Shown here: piece after piece, positions 1 to 9,300 of the stretch
How positions within the stretch are numbered: the stretch's first letter is position 1
How the letters are laid out: every line of letters starts with the position of its first letter
NCBI GenBank assembly: GCA_002685965.1
Contig: NYZE01000136.1
Location: forward strand, 1-43,767
Origin: Planctomycetota bacterium
GTDB taxonomy: Bacteria; Planctomycetota; UBA1135; GCA-002748355
Reading direction: 5' to 3'
DNA length: 43,767 bases
Translations under genes and position numbers: made by a program
The notes under the pieces: model-generated
The model's input: the letters and a program-made list of their open reading frames with translations, nothing else
Told to the model about the DNA's origin: nothing
The model's database searches: none

Positions 1-899
1 GAGCCGATCAGCAGGAACACGACCATCGCCGTGAGCGACGTGGTCGCACGCACTGTCTCGCGCAACGCCGTGCGAGTGAGACGCTTCGACACCCAGGCGA
101 GCGCCATCGCGCCAACGGCGCCGAGCGCACCGGCTTCGGTCGGCGTCGCGATGCCGACGAAGATGCTGCCGAGCACGACCAGGATCAGCACCAGAGGCGG
201 CACCATGACGCGCAGAACTTCGCGCCAGAGGTTGTGGACGGCCGCCCGCTCGTCGACCGGAATGGCCGGCACTGCCTCTGGGCGGAAGCGCGCAACGAGG
301 GCGATGTAGGCGGCATAGAGGCCGGTCAACAACAGGCCCGGTCCGATCGACCCCCTGAACAGGTCGCCAACGCTGACCCCCATTTGATCGCCGAGAACGA
401 CGAGCACGATGCTCGGGGGAATGATCTGCCCGAGCGTCCCGGAGGCGCAGATCACGCCCGTCGCGATCGACGGCGCGTAGCCGTAACGCATCATGACCGG
501 TAACGAGATCAGCCCCATCGACACGACCGATGCACCGACCACTCCCGTCGACGCCGCGAGCAGCGCGCCGACGAACACGACCGCGAACGCGAGCCCACCG
601 CGAACGGAACCGAACAACAGCCCGATCGTGCGCAACAGATCCTGTGCCAGCCGCGAGCGCTCCAGCATCGTGCTCATGAAGATGAAGAACGGCACGGCGA
701 GGAGCACCTGGTTCCCCATGACACCCAACACGCGCTCGGGGAACAGCTTGAGATAGTCCCAAGCGAACTCGCCGGCTTCGACGCCGAGCACGCCGAAGAT
801 CAGCGCAGCGCCGCCGAGGCAGAACGCGACGGGGAAGCCCAGAAAGATCAGGGCCAACACGACCACGAACATCAACGGACCGAGTGGTGAGACCTCCAC
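1..899 (-). CDS. dctM: TRAP transporter large permease (DctM family), partial at window edge
   Basis: This is the N-terminal ~299 residues of the large membrane subunit of a tripartite ATP-independent periplasmic (TRAP) transporter, which uses an ion gradient to import organic acids or similar solutes delivered by a binding protein. The translation begins with a hydrophobic segment (FVVVLALIFLGFPVAF) and continues as many membrane helices. It carries family-typical stretches such as LLAVPFFIFMSTMLERS, GVICASGTLGQIIPPSI and GIATPTEAGALGAVGA. The GTG at 899 is preceded by AGGA five bases upstream, which supports this start; an ATG ten codons in is the alternative. The small permease lies 172 bases upstream, an unusually long gap for this pair. 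The C-terminus is outside the window. No binding-protein gene (dctP) is seen here, so the substrate cannot be named. Confidence 0.92.
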   Translation of the reverse strand, partial: MEVSPLGPLMFVVVLALIFLGFPVAFCLGGAALIFGVLGVEAGEFAWDYLKLFPERVLGVMGNQVLLAVPFFIFMSTMLERSRLAQDLLRTIGLLFGSVRGGLAFAVVFVGALLAASTGVVGASVVSMGLISLPVMMRYGYAPSIATGVICASGTLGQIIPPSIVLVVLGDQMGVSVGDLFRGSIGPGLLLTGLYAAYIALVARFRPEAVPAIPVDERAAVHNLWREVLRVMVPPLVLILVVLGSIFVGIATPTEAGALGAVGAMALAWVSKRLTRTALRETVRATTSLTAMVVFLLIG

Positions 900-1071
900 T
901 AGCTTCCTGTCCCAGCAGTTCGCCTGCAGGCTCGGCGAGCCAACCGGGCCGCTGACAAGGCACGCGGAGGCTGGCAGGTTGGACGATCTGAAAAGGGAGC
1001 GCATCGCAGAGCGAAGCGGCCAGCGGTGCAGGGGGCTGGCGAAACGGCGCGGGAACTCCTGGTAAAGGACA

Positions 1072-1662
1072 CTAGCTCGCCTGTGGCTCGTCGAGGCCGA
1101 CCTCGTCGTCGGACAGGCCGGCGAGGACCGCCACGCGTTTGATCGCCTCCGACACGCCCTGCAATGCCAGCAGGAAGAAACCGACCGGAACGATCGGCTT
1201 GAGGATCCAGCGCGGCAGCCCGCCAGGATCGTTCGACATCTCGCGCTTCGCCAGCGAGTCCGCGACGAACTCCCATGAGATCCACACCGCGAACAGACAG
1301 AACGGAATCAACAGCACGACGTTGCCGAGCAGGTCGGTCCAGGCTCTGCCGCGCCGGCCGTGTGCCCCGTACAGGATATCGACCCGAACGTGCGCTCCGG
1401 CCCGCAGCGCGTAGGGCGCGGCAAGCAGGAAGAGCATGCTGAACAGATACCACTGCAGCTCGAGATAGGCGTTGGACGACAAGCGCAACTCGATCCCATG
1501 GGCAGCGAGCTGCGAATCCGCCGAACGTGCTACGGCGTTGTAGGCGCCGATCAACACCATCACCAACGCCAGCCAGGCAACCAAGCGTGCGAGGCGCCGG
1601 TTGAGCCCATCGACCACGGCAGCGAAGCGGAGCAGGAGCCGCATCGCGGGAGTATCAATCAC
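1072..1662 (-). CDS. dctQ: TRAP transporter small permease (DctQ family)
   Basis: A 196-residue protein with about four predicted membrane helices (roughly residues 21-45, 66-85, 105-130 and 152-175), the size and topology of the small TRAP membrane subunit. Typical DctQ features are the QWYLFSMLFLLAAPYALR helix, the following HVRVDILY segment and the closing hydrophobic stretch PIVPVGFFLLALQG. It forms the integral membrane complex with DctM encoded just downstream. The GTG start lies only 8 bases after the stop of the FG-GAP protein gene upstream, so the three genes may share a transcript. An internal ATG at 1644 is a possible alternative start. Confidence 0.87.
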   Translation of the reverse strand: MIDTPAMRLLLRFAAVVDGLNRRLARLVAWLALVMVLIGAYNAVARSADSQLAAHGIELRLSSNAYLELQWYLFSMLFLLAAPYALRAGAHVRVDILYGAHGRRGRAWTDLLGNVVLLIPFCLFAVWISWEFVADSLAKREMSNDPGGLPRWILKPIVPVGFFLLALQGVSEAIKRVAVLAGLSDDEVGLDEPQAS

Positions 1663-1670
1663 TTGCTACG

Positions 1671-3344
1671 TCACTGCACCGCGAATCTCACCTCGATCGA
1701 GGGTGACGACGTCAAGCCGAAGGGGTTGGCGGCCTGTGGATCTATCACGACCCACTGAAAGTAGTAGCGGAACTCCGCGAGCACCGGCGCATCGGGCACT
1801 GGCAACCGAGCCACTCCCCAACCGCCCAGGGGACCTCTTCCCAGCGTTTGCACGGCGAAGGTATAGAGCGGAAACGTGCTCAGCTTGAAACCACGATGTT
1901 CGCGCGGCTCGCTCCGGTTGCACATGAGCAGCACACCGAGAGCCCCATCTCCCGGCACTCCGGCAAGACGCAGTGCAAAATCACGGTTCGGGACCAACGT
2001 CTCGCCCGCCACGGAGATCTTCGGCACTGCGCCGTCGCGCCGAGCCGAGCCATCGCCAACGACCCGCACACCGGCTCGCAAGGGAAGAAGATTCGGCAAG
2101 ACGAGATGATTGAAGGTGCCTGACGTCGAATCGTGAATGGTCCCGACGATGAGTTCAGGGTTGCGATCGCCATCGAGGTCCTTCGCCTGCAGGACATCGC
2201 AATGCTGGTCGAGCACGTGTGGCAGCGGTCGAACCGGCAGCACGTAGATCTCGGGTTCGTGGAACGTCCCACCGCGGTTGCCCGAGGCGAACGCGACCAG
2301 CGTCGGACCGCTGCCTGTCGTAAGCAGGAGCGCCACATCGGCCCCAGGGTTGGCATCCAGGTCGGCACAGACCAGGCCCTGCGGCAAGTAGGCGGGCAGC
2401 GGAAGCCGCGACAGCACACGGTGCGACCGCATCGGCATACCCCGAGCATCGGCAGTAAACACAACGGGCAGGCAGTCGGTCCCATCGCCGACGACGACGA
2501 AGTCGATCCTGTCATCCCCGGTCAGCTCGCCCATGGCCACGAAACGCGGCCGTGCCGGCGACGAGAGCAGGACCGACTCGGTGCGAAACCACCCCAACGC
2601 GCGATGCAGCGCGACACACAGGCGACCGTTTCCGGTCACGCCGATCAGGTCTGGATCGCCGTCATGATTGACGTCGACGGAACACATCGAAACGTAGCTG
2701 CCAACGGCGATCTTGCTCTCGCTGAAGCCCCCACCGCCGTCCCCAACGAGCAACGTCATCCCGGTAGAGAACGTCCCGGACGCGGTTCGCAGCTCGGCAC
2801 ACAGCGCGATGTCAGGTTTGCCATCGCCCGTGAAGTCGTCGGCCAACATGGTCCCCGGGCATACCCACATCACCGTGCCCGGCCGCTTCCTGGCAATGCG
2901 CAGTTGCACCTTGCGACCGACGAGCCGGTAGAAAGACCCGCCACAGCGCGAACCCTGGTGCAAGAACACATCGACCTCCCCGCGGTTGTTGAGGGAGGCA
3001 ATGTCCGGCAACCGATCACCGTTGAAGTCGGCCGACACGGCCCCCATCCGCGTCACGGGCCACCACGGTTCGAGGTCGTGGCGCGGCGGCACGATCAGGC
3101 GCTCGGTTGCGACACTGCGCCAGTCCTTGCCGAGCAACAGCGCAGTCAAAGCCGCCCCCCCCGTCCCCGCGGCGGTCGTGTTACTGATCAACAGCTCACG
3201 CCGCCCATCGAGGTTCACCTCCGAGACAGCGAACCCCATGTGCGACTCACGATCCGTGTGCACCGTCCGGGCACGCCCGAAAGTCCCCTGGGCCACAGCT
3301 GCCCCCACGCCCATGCCCACCACCATCACCAGCCTCAAGAACAT
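1671..3344 (-). CDS. Secreted FG-GAP/VCBS-repeat protein
   Basis: A 557-residue exported protein. The reading frame is open further upstream, but the ATG at 3344 is chosen because it starts a clean signal peptide (MFLRLVMVVGMGVGAAVAQG) and follows a purine-rich AGGGAGGGAGAG ribosome-binding site. The mature part holds repeated Asp-rich calcium-binding type loops of the FG-GAP/VCBS kind, for example DFNGDRLPDIASL, DFTGDGKPDIALC, DVNHDGDPDLIGV, ELTGDDRIDFVVV and DLDGDRNPELIVG, which predicts a beta-propeller. A C-terminal ~120-residue beta-rich region follows the propeller. Such proteins are secreted or surface proteins of adhesion or unknown role. The physical link to the TRAP permeases is notable but gives no function. 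No catalytic motif was seen. Confidence 0.82.
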   Translation of the reverse strand: MFLRLVMVVGMGVGAAVAQGTFGRARTVHTDRESHMGFAVSEVNLDGRRELLISNTTAAGTGGAALTALLLGKDWRSVATERLIVPPRHDLEPWWPVTRMGAVSADFNGDRLPDIASLNNRGEVDVFLHQGSRCGGSFYRLVGRKVQLRIARKRPGTVMWVCPGTMLADDFTGDGKPDIALCAELRTASGTFSTGMTLLVGDGGGGFSESKIAVGSYVSMCSVDVNHDGDPDLIGVTGNGRLCVALHRALGWFRTESVLLSSPARPRFVAMGELTGDDRIDFVVVGDGTDCLPVVFTADARGMPMRSHRVLSRLPLPAYLPQGLVCADLDANPGADVALLLTTGSGPTLVAFASGNRGGTFHEPEIYVLPVRPLPHVLDQHCDVLQAKDLDGDRNPELIVGTIHDSTSGTFNHLVLPNLLPLRAGVRVVGDGSARRDGAVPKISVAGETLVPNRDFALRLAGVPGDGALGVLLMCNRSEPREHRGFKLSTFPLYTFAVQTLGRGPLGGWGVARLPVPDAPVLAEFRYYFQWVVIDPQAANPFGLTSSPSIEVRFAVQ

Positions 3345-3490
3345 CGCTCTCCCTCCCTGCAGTACCCCTCTGCCATCCATGCGATGGACGGCGCGGCTTT
3401 GGGCACGAATGGCGAGCGGAAGGAAGCGAACGGCGGGGCGAGGTTCGTAGGATGCCCGCATGACTTCCCCCATCGGCGACGCGGGAGATT

Positions 3491-3525
3491 CTCGGTGCCC
3501 GAGCACAACAGCTCGGGAGACCGAG
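3491..3525. repeat. Two-part inverted repeat in the divergent intergenic region
   Basis: CCCGAGC (3498-3504) and GCTCGGG (3511-3517) form a perfect 7-bp stem around a 6-base loop. It is extended outward by CTCGG (3491-3495) pairing with CCGAG (3521-3525). It lies 130 bases upstream of the S9 peptidase start, in the 310-base gap (3345-3654) between two divergent secreted-protein genes. It could be a structured leader, an operator or a terminator; nothing in the sequence decides between these. Confidence 0.4.
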
Positions 3526-3578
3526 GTCGAACCGCTCAGCCTCTGGCACAAGAGCCATACCGCTGCCGTTCGTCGTGA

Positions 3579-3594
3579 GGCGAAGCGCTTCGCC
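3579..3594. promoter_or_regulatory. 16-bp perfect palindrome upstream of the S9 peptidase
   Basis: GGCGAAGCGCTTCGCC is a perfect 16-bp palindrome 60 bases upstream of the chosen start of the peptidase gene. Its placement fits a repressor or activator site, but high-GC DNA makes chance palindromes more likely and no second copy was noticed. The rest of the 3345-3654 gap shows one further short inverted repeat (CCATC/GATGG, 3373-3387) and no convincing gene. Confidence 0.3.
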
Positions 3595-3654
3595 AACCAC
3601 CCTGGCCTCACGTTGCGAAACGTCCGGACCCAAGCAGCCCTTCAGGCGGACCCC

Positions 3655-6168
3655 ATGCACGACACCTTGCACATGCATCCCTTGCAGATGCGTCGACTCC
3701 TGCTCTCGGGAGCACTCGTCCTCGCGGTGGCGATACCGGTATCGGCCCAGGGCACCAAGGCCGACTACGAACGGGCCAAAGGACTCGGCCGCGCGGCGCG
3801 CGGGACGGTGCGCAACGATCGCATCAGGGTGCGTTGGATCAACGACGGCGCGCAGCTGACCTACTCGCGGCGGGCAGCCAACGGTAGTCGCGAGACCATC
3901 ACGGTCCATGCGCGAACCGGAAGGCGGGCGGGCGCCACGAAGAAAATCAGCCGCGACGAGGTCGCGACTGCGGTCGCCCGCCGCATCGATCGCCCCTTGA
4001 CCGCGCAGCAACGTTCGCGGCTGGTCGTACACGAGATCGATGCCGACCATGTCCTGGTCCAGCACGGCCGCACGACGCTGCTCGGCTACCGCACCGACGA
4101 CGGCGTCGTGGTACAAGACCTCGCCACGGACCACCCGCTGAAGCTCGCGCCGTTGAAGCAGAGGCAGCGCGGCCGTCGGCGATCGGGCACGGACGAGACC
4201 TCGATCTGGTTCGTCAACGACACCGACGATGCTGTCGAGTTGTTCTGGCAGGCAGACCCGAGTAGCCGCCGCCCGTACGGCACCATCCCGGCAAAGACGG
4301 TCCGGCGACAGCAGACCTTCGCCGGACATCGCTGGCTCGTCGTCGGGTCTGGCAACCGCACGCTGGCACGGTTCGCCGGCGCCGACACCGCAGGCATCGC
4401 GCACGTGACGGGCACCCCGGCGCCCAGACGGCGAGAGTCCAGGCGTCCCCCGCCTTCCCCTGTTTCGGTCCAGGGACACGATCTGTTCCTGGCCCGGGCC
4501 AACGGCAAGAAGACCCGCCTGACGAACGACGGCACTCAGGCGTTTCCATATGGCGGACCGTTCGTTTCCTCGCCCGACGGTCGCTACGTGATGGCTCGGC
4601 ACAGAAAGCGTGGTGAGGGTCGCCTGATCCACATGATCGAGTCATCGCCGCCTCGCGCCGTGCAGCCAAAGCTGCACGAACGCCGCTACGCCAAGCCCGG
4701 CGACCGGATCGACATCGCCTGGCCCGTTCTGTTCGACACGCGCGCGGCCAAGCAGATCCCGATCGACCACGCGCTGTTCGCGAATCCGTTCTCGCTGCAA
4801 CGCTTTCGCTGGGACGCCAACAGCAAGCGACTCACCTTCCTCTACAACCAGCGTGGCCATCAGGCGCTCAAGCTGATCGAAATCGAAGCCGCTACGGGCA
4901 AGGCGCGCGTCGTCATCGACGAACGCAGCAAGACCTTCATCAACTACTCGAACAAGACCTTCCTGCACTGGCTCGACGAAACGCACGAGTGCATCTGGAT
5001 GTCCGAGCGGAGCGGGTGGAACCACCTCTACCTGGTCGATTCGCGAACCGGAGCCGTCAAGAACCCGATCACCACCGGCGCTTGGGTCGTCCGCGCGGTC
5101 GACCATGTCGACGCGCAGCGCCGCGTGATCTGGTTTCGCGCGATGGGCATTCACCCGGATCAGGATCCCTACCACATCCACTATTGCCGCGTCGGATTCG
5201 ATGGATCCGGGCTCGTCGCGCTCACGCAGAGTGACGGCACTCACACCGCGAACTTCTCACCGGACCGCAGTAGCCTGGTTGCGACCTGGTCCCGCATCGA
5301 CCACGCACCTGTCATGGAACTGCGCCACGGCAAGACCGGCAAGCTGCTCGCAACCCTCGAGCGGACGGACATCACCAAGTGGCTAGAGCTCGGCACCCCG
5401 GTGCCCGAGCGCTTCGTCGCCAAGGGTCGCGATGGCAAGACGGACATCTGGGGCGTGATCTTCCGCCCTTCCAACTTCGATCCGAAGAAGCGCTATCCCG
5501 TCATCGAAGCCATCTACGCCGGCCCGCACGGACAGCACGTGCCCAAGGCGTTCCGCACAACACACCAACCGCAAGGCGTGGCGGAGATCGGCTTCGTCAT
5601 CGTCAAGATCGACGGCATGGGCACCAACTGGCGCTCGAAGGCCTTTCACGACGTGGCGTGGAAGAACCTAAAAGATGCGGGGTTCCCGGACCGCATCGCG
5701 TGGATCAAAGCGGCGGCAGCGAAGTATCCACAGCTCGACATCTCACGCGTCGGCATCTACGGCGGTTCGGCCGGCGGTCAGAACGCAATGCGCGCGCTGC
5801 TCGACCACGGCGACTTCTATGACGCCGCCGTCGCCGACTGCGGCTGCCACGACAACCGCATGGACAAGATCTGGTGGAACGAAGCGTGGATGGGCTGGCC
5901 CATCGACGAGTCCTATGCGGCGAGCTCGAACGTCACCGATGCGAAGAAGCTCCAGGGCAAGCTACTACTGACCGTCGGCGAGCTGGATCGCAACGTCGAC
6001 CCAGCTTCGACCATGCAGGTGGTCAACGCCCTGATCGCTGCCGACAAGGACTTCGACCTGGTCGTGTTCCCCGGTCGCGGCCACGGTGCCGGCGGCGGAG
6101 CCTACGGCCAGCGCCGCCGCAACGACTTCTTCGTCAGGCACCTCTGGGGTCTCGAGCCGCGACGGTAG
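3655..6168 (+). CDS. Secreted prolyl oligopeptidase / DPP4-like serine peptidase (S9) with a VHL-like beta domain
   Basis: A ~837-residue exported peptidase. The signal peptide core is RRLLLSGALVLAVAIPVSAQ. Start 3655 is preferred because AGGCGG lies 5 bases after a weak leader; ATG 3688 (826 aa) is the main alternative. Residues ~180-250 resemble the beta domain of von Hippel-Lindau protein (FVNDTDDAVELFW, PYGTIPAKTVRRQQTF, GHRWLV). A DPP4-type propeller follows (RWDANSKRLTFLYNQRG, HECIWMSERSGWNHLYLVD), then the alpha/beta hydrolase domain. The catalytic triad is visible: Ser705 in GGSAGGQ, Asp778 in GELDRNVD and His810 in GRGHGAGG. These predict a periplasmic or secreted exopeptidase that cleaves after proline or alanine. 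It stands alone between divergent and convergent neighbours. Confidence 0.88.
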   Translation: MHDTLHMHPLQMRRLLLSGALVLAVAIPVSAQGTKADYERAKGLGRAARGTVRNDRIRVRWINDGAQLTYSRRAANGSRETITVHARTGRRAGATKKISRDEVATAVARRIDRPLTAQQRSRLVVHEIDADHVLVQHGRTTLLGYRTDDGVVVQDLATDHPLKLAPLKQRQRGRRRSGTDETSIWFVNDTDDAVELFWQADPSSRRPYGTIPAKTVRRQQTFAGHRWLVVGSGNRTLARFAGADTAGIAHVTGTPAPRRRESRRPPPSPVSVQGHDLFLARANGKKTRLTNDGTQAFPYGGPFVSSPDGRYVMARHRKRGEGRLIHMIESSPPRAVQPKLHERRYAKPGDRIDIAWPVLFDTRAAKQIPIDHALFANPFSLQRFRWDANSKRLTFLYNQRGHQALKLIEIEAATGKARVVIDERSKTFINYSNKTFLHWLDETHECIWMSERSGWNHLYLVDSRTGAVKNPITTGAWVVRAVDHVDAQRRVIWFRAMGIHPDQDPYHIHYCRVGFDGSGLVALTQSDGTHTANFSPDRSSLVATWSRIDHAPVMELRHGKTGKLLATLERTDITKWLELGTPVPERFVAKGRDGKTDIWGVIFRPSNFDPKKRYPVIEAIYAGPHGQHVPKAFRTTHQPQGVAEIGFVIVKIDGMGTNWRSKAFHDVAWKNLKDAGFPDRIAWIKAAAAKYPQLDISRVGIYGGSAGGQNAMRALLDHGDFYDAAVADCGCHDNRMDKIWWNEAWMGWPIDESYAASSNVTDAKKLQGKLLLTVGELDRNVDPASTMQVVNALIAADKDFDLVVFPGRGHGAGGGAYGQRRRNDFFVRHLWGLEPRR

Positions 6169-6315
6169 CGCGTCACTCCTTGCGGAACTCCGGCACAAGA
6201 AGCGTACGCCGTGGTCGATCGGATCCACGGAACGCAACTCGAACTCCCACCGCTTCTCGACCCCCTTGGTGACGAGCACACGGTTGGGGAGCGCCTTGGC
6301 CTCTCGCGCTGCCCC

Positions 6316-9300
6316 CTACAGAGCCGCGGCGGCGACTCTCTTCACTTCGCGCAGGTCGAGTTTTCCCGTGCCGAGCAGCGGCAGGGATTCGACGGCGACA
6401 AAGCTGTCGCGCTTGGGCACGAACAGGTTGGGCAGACCGGACTTGCTGACCACCTCCAGCGTCGCATCGATCAGCGCCGCATCGATCGTGTGCAGGACAG
6501 CGAGTCGTTCGCCCCGCTTCTCGTCGGGCACGGCAGTGACCGCGAAGACCTGAACATCACTGCCAGCGGCGTCCTGCAGCGCCTGCTCGATCCGGCCGTG
6601 CGGCACCATTTCGCCACCGATCTTCGAGAAGCGCGACAGTCGATCCGTGATGGTGATGAAGCCATCCGCGTCGATGCGTGCGATGTCGCCGGTCACGTAC
6701 CAACCGTCACGCAGGACCTCGGCGGTCAGGTCCGGCCTACCGAGGTAACCCTTCATGACATTGGGACCGCGCACGATCAGCATCCCCGACTCGCCGACCG
6801 GCTTCGGCTCGAAGGTGTCCACGTCGACGATCCGCACGGACACACCAGGCAGAGCCTGGCCCACGGACCCGCGACGCGACCCGGCCTGATAGAACCCCGG
6901 CGCGCGGAAATCCTGCGCGCTGACGGCGATCACGGGCGCGCACTCGGTGGCGCCATAGCCCTCGAGGGGACGCAGGCCGAAGGTGTCCTCGAAGGTCGCG
7001 GCGACTCGTTCGGACAGACTCTCCGCACCGGCAACGACAAGGCGAAGGGAGCCGAACTGGGCCGGATCGCAGCGCTTGGCATAGAGGCCAAGGAAGGTCG
7101 GGGTGGCCATCATGATCGTGCACCGGTCGCGCCAGATGGTGGCACCGATCGCGGCGGCGTCGAGCGGATTGGGCTGGAACGACATCGCAGTACCGCTGTT
7201 GGCCGCAGCCCACAACGACATGTAACCGAACGAGTGGAACAGCGGCAGGATGCCGAGCAGCCGGTCGCTCGACTGGAAGCGAATGACCTGAGCAACGCCG
7301 TCGACGTTCGCGCCGATGTTGCCATGCGTGAGCATGACGCCCTTCGGGTCGCCGGTGCTGCCGCTCGAGAAGATGATCGCACAAACGTCGTCGGATCGGA
7401 CGCGCTGCCTCGCACCACACGCTCGCTCGAGCAAACGTGCCGGAGCCAACAGCGCACCCAGCAAGGCCGTGACGCGCCCCAAGCGTGAAACACGCGCAGC
7501 AACATCTTCGATCCACACCACGCGCAGACCGTCCGGCAGCTCCAACTCGACCTTGTCGAGAAACGTCCGACTCGTGAGCACGGTCTCGAGACCGGCCTGG
7601 CTCACGGCCGAAGCAAGGCCGGCCGTCCCCGCCGTGTAGTTGAGGTTGACGCTCGTGCGACCCGACATCGAGGCGGCAAGGTTGGCGAGCGCGGCAGGGA
7701 CCGACGGCGGCAGCAGAATGCCGACGTGCTGCTGGCCCTGCCAATCCGCGTCGAGCACTCTGGCCAGCGCAACAGCTCCGGCCACCGACCGGATGCGCGA
7801 GACCTTGCGGCCTGACGCGTCCGAGAACGCAGTCCGCAGCGGCCGCCAGCGCGCCCGGCGGATGAACTCGCGGTGCAGCGGTTGCCGCGTCGCGGCCTCG
7901 GCCCGGAAACCTTGCTCAGCGAGCTCCTGCACGCGGGTGCGAACGACCTGGAACGACGTCCCCGCAGGCAAGGCCTCACCGAGCACGACAGTGATCGGAT
8001 ATGGCAGCCGCTTGGGGACCTTGTTGAGGAAGCGACCACCTTCGTAGCTGAAGATGCTGCCCCAGACCCCATGGAGGCAGACCGGAACGATCGGTGCGGC
8101 GCGGCCCTTGACGATGCGCTCGAGGCCGCGCTTGAACGGCAGCATCGTCCCGGTGCGAGTGATCTGCCCCTCGGCGAAGATGCAGACGACCTCGCCGCGG
8201 TCGAGGTACTCGCCCGCCCTCGAGAGCGAGCGCAGCGTCGCCTTTGGCCCTTCACTACTATCGATCGGGATTGCACCGAGTGGGCGCAACAACAACCTGA
8301 TCAGGGGATTGCGGTAGTACTCGGCGTCGACCACGAAGCGAATCGGCCGGTCGATGCTCGCGGACAGGAACACGCCGTCGAGGAAAGAGACGTGATTGGG
8401 TACCAGCAGCACGCCGCCCTTCGCTGGGACGTGCGCTGCACCGATGACTCGTTGCCGGTAGATCGTGTTGGTCAGGAGGATGGCGATCATGCGCAGGAAC
8501 ACGAGCGGCCGGCACCAGATCCCGACCAAGGTCACGATGAGCGTGGCCAGGCCCGCCGCGACGAGGATGCCACTCGTCGTCAAACCAACCTGCGCCCCGA
8601 ACTCCGTCACGAGCGAACCCACCAAGACCCCACCGAACACCAGGACATTCGTCAGGGCGATCACGCCGCCACGGCGAGCCACGGGCGATCGAGCCTGGAG
8701 CAGAGTGTCGAGCGGCACGAGCATGAGCCCGCTGGCGACGCCGAGCAGCGCAAGCAGAACGAGGCTGCCGGCGAGGCCTGGCGAGACCACGCCGAAGGTG
8801 ATCGTGACGACTGCGAGCAAGAGGCTGCCATGCGGGATCAAGCCCGGCTCGACACGCTCGTGCGACAAGCGGGCCGCGAACACGCTGCCCGCGCCCATGC
8901 CGATCACGAGCATCGCGAGTGGCATCCCGACCCATGCATCCGCGAGCGCGAGAACCGTCTTCGAGTAGACCAGGATGTCCTGCGACAGCACGCTGGCGAG
9001 GAACCAGAACGCAGTCTGCCCGACCACGGCGAACAACAACTGTCCGTCACTGCGCATCGCCTTGGCGGCGCCGCCGATCGTGTCTACCAGGCCGGCGTCG
9101 CTGCGCGCGGCCGGGACCTGCGGCAGGTACCTGGCAGCGAACAGACCGACGACGGCGAGAACGGTCAACGTCGCGCCCGCGACCCAGACCGAGGCGCCGG
9201 TCGTACCGATCAGGAAGCCGCCTGCGGCCGTGCCACCGACGATGGCGAGGAAGGTCCAGAACTCGAGCTTGCCGTTGCCATCGGAGAGCCGCTCCCCCGG

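Noticed and set aside
2133..3578. 481-codon open frame on the plus strand
   Set aside because: It lies opposite the FG-GAP gene; its Arg/His/Pro-rich content without motifs is an antisense echo of high-GC coding sequence.
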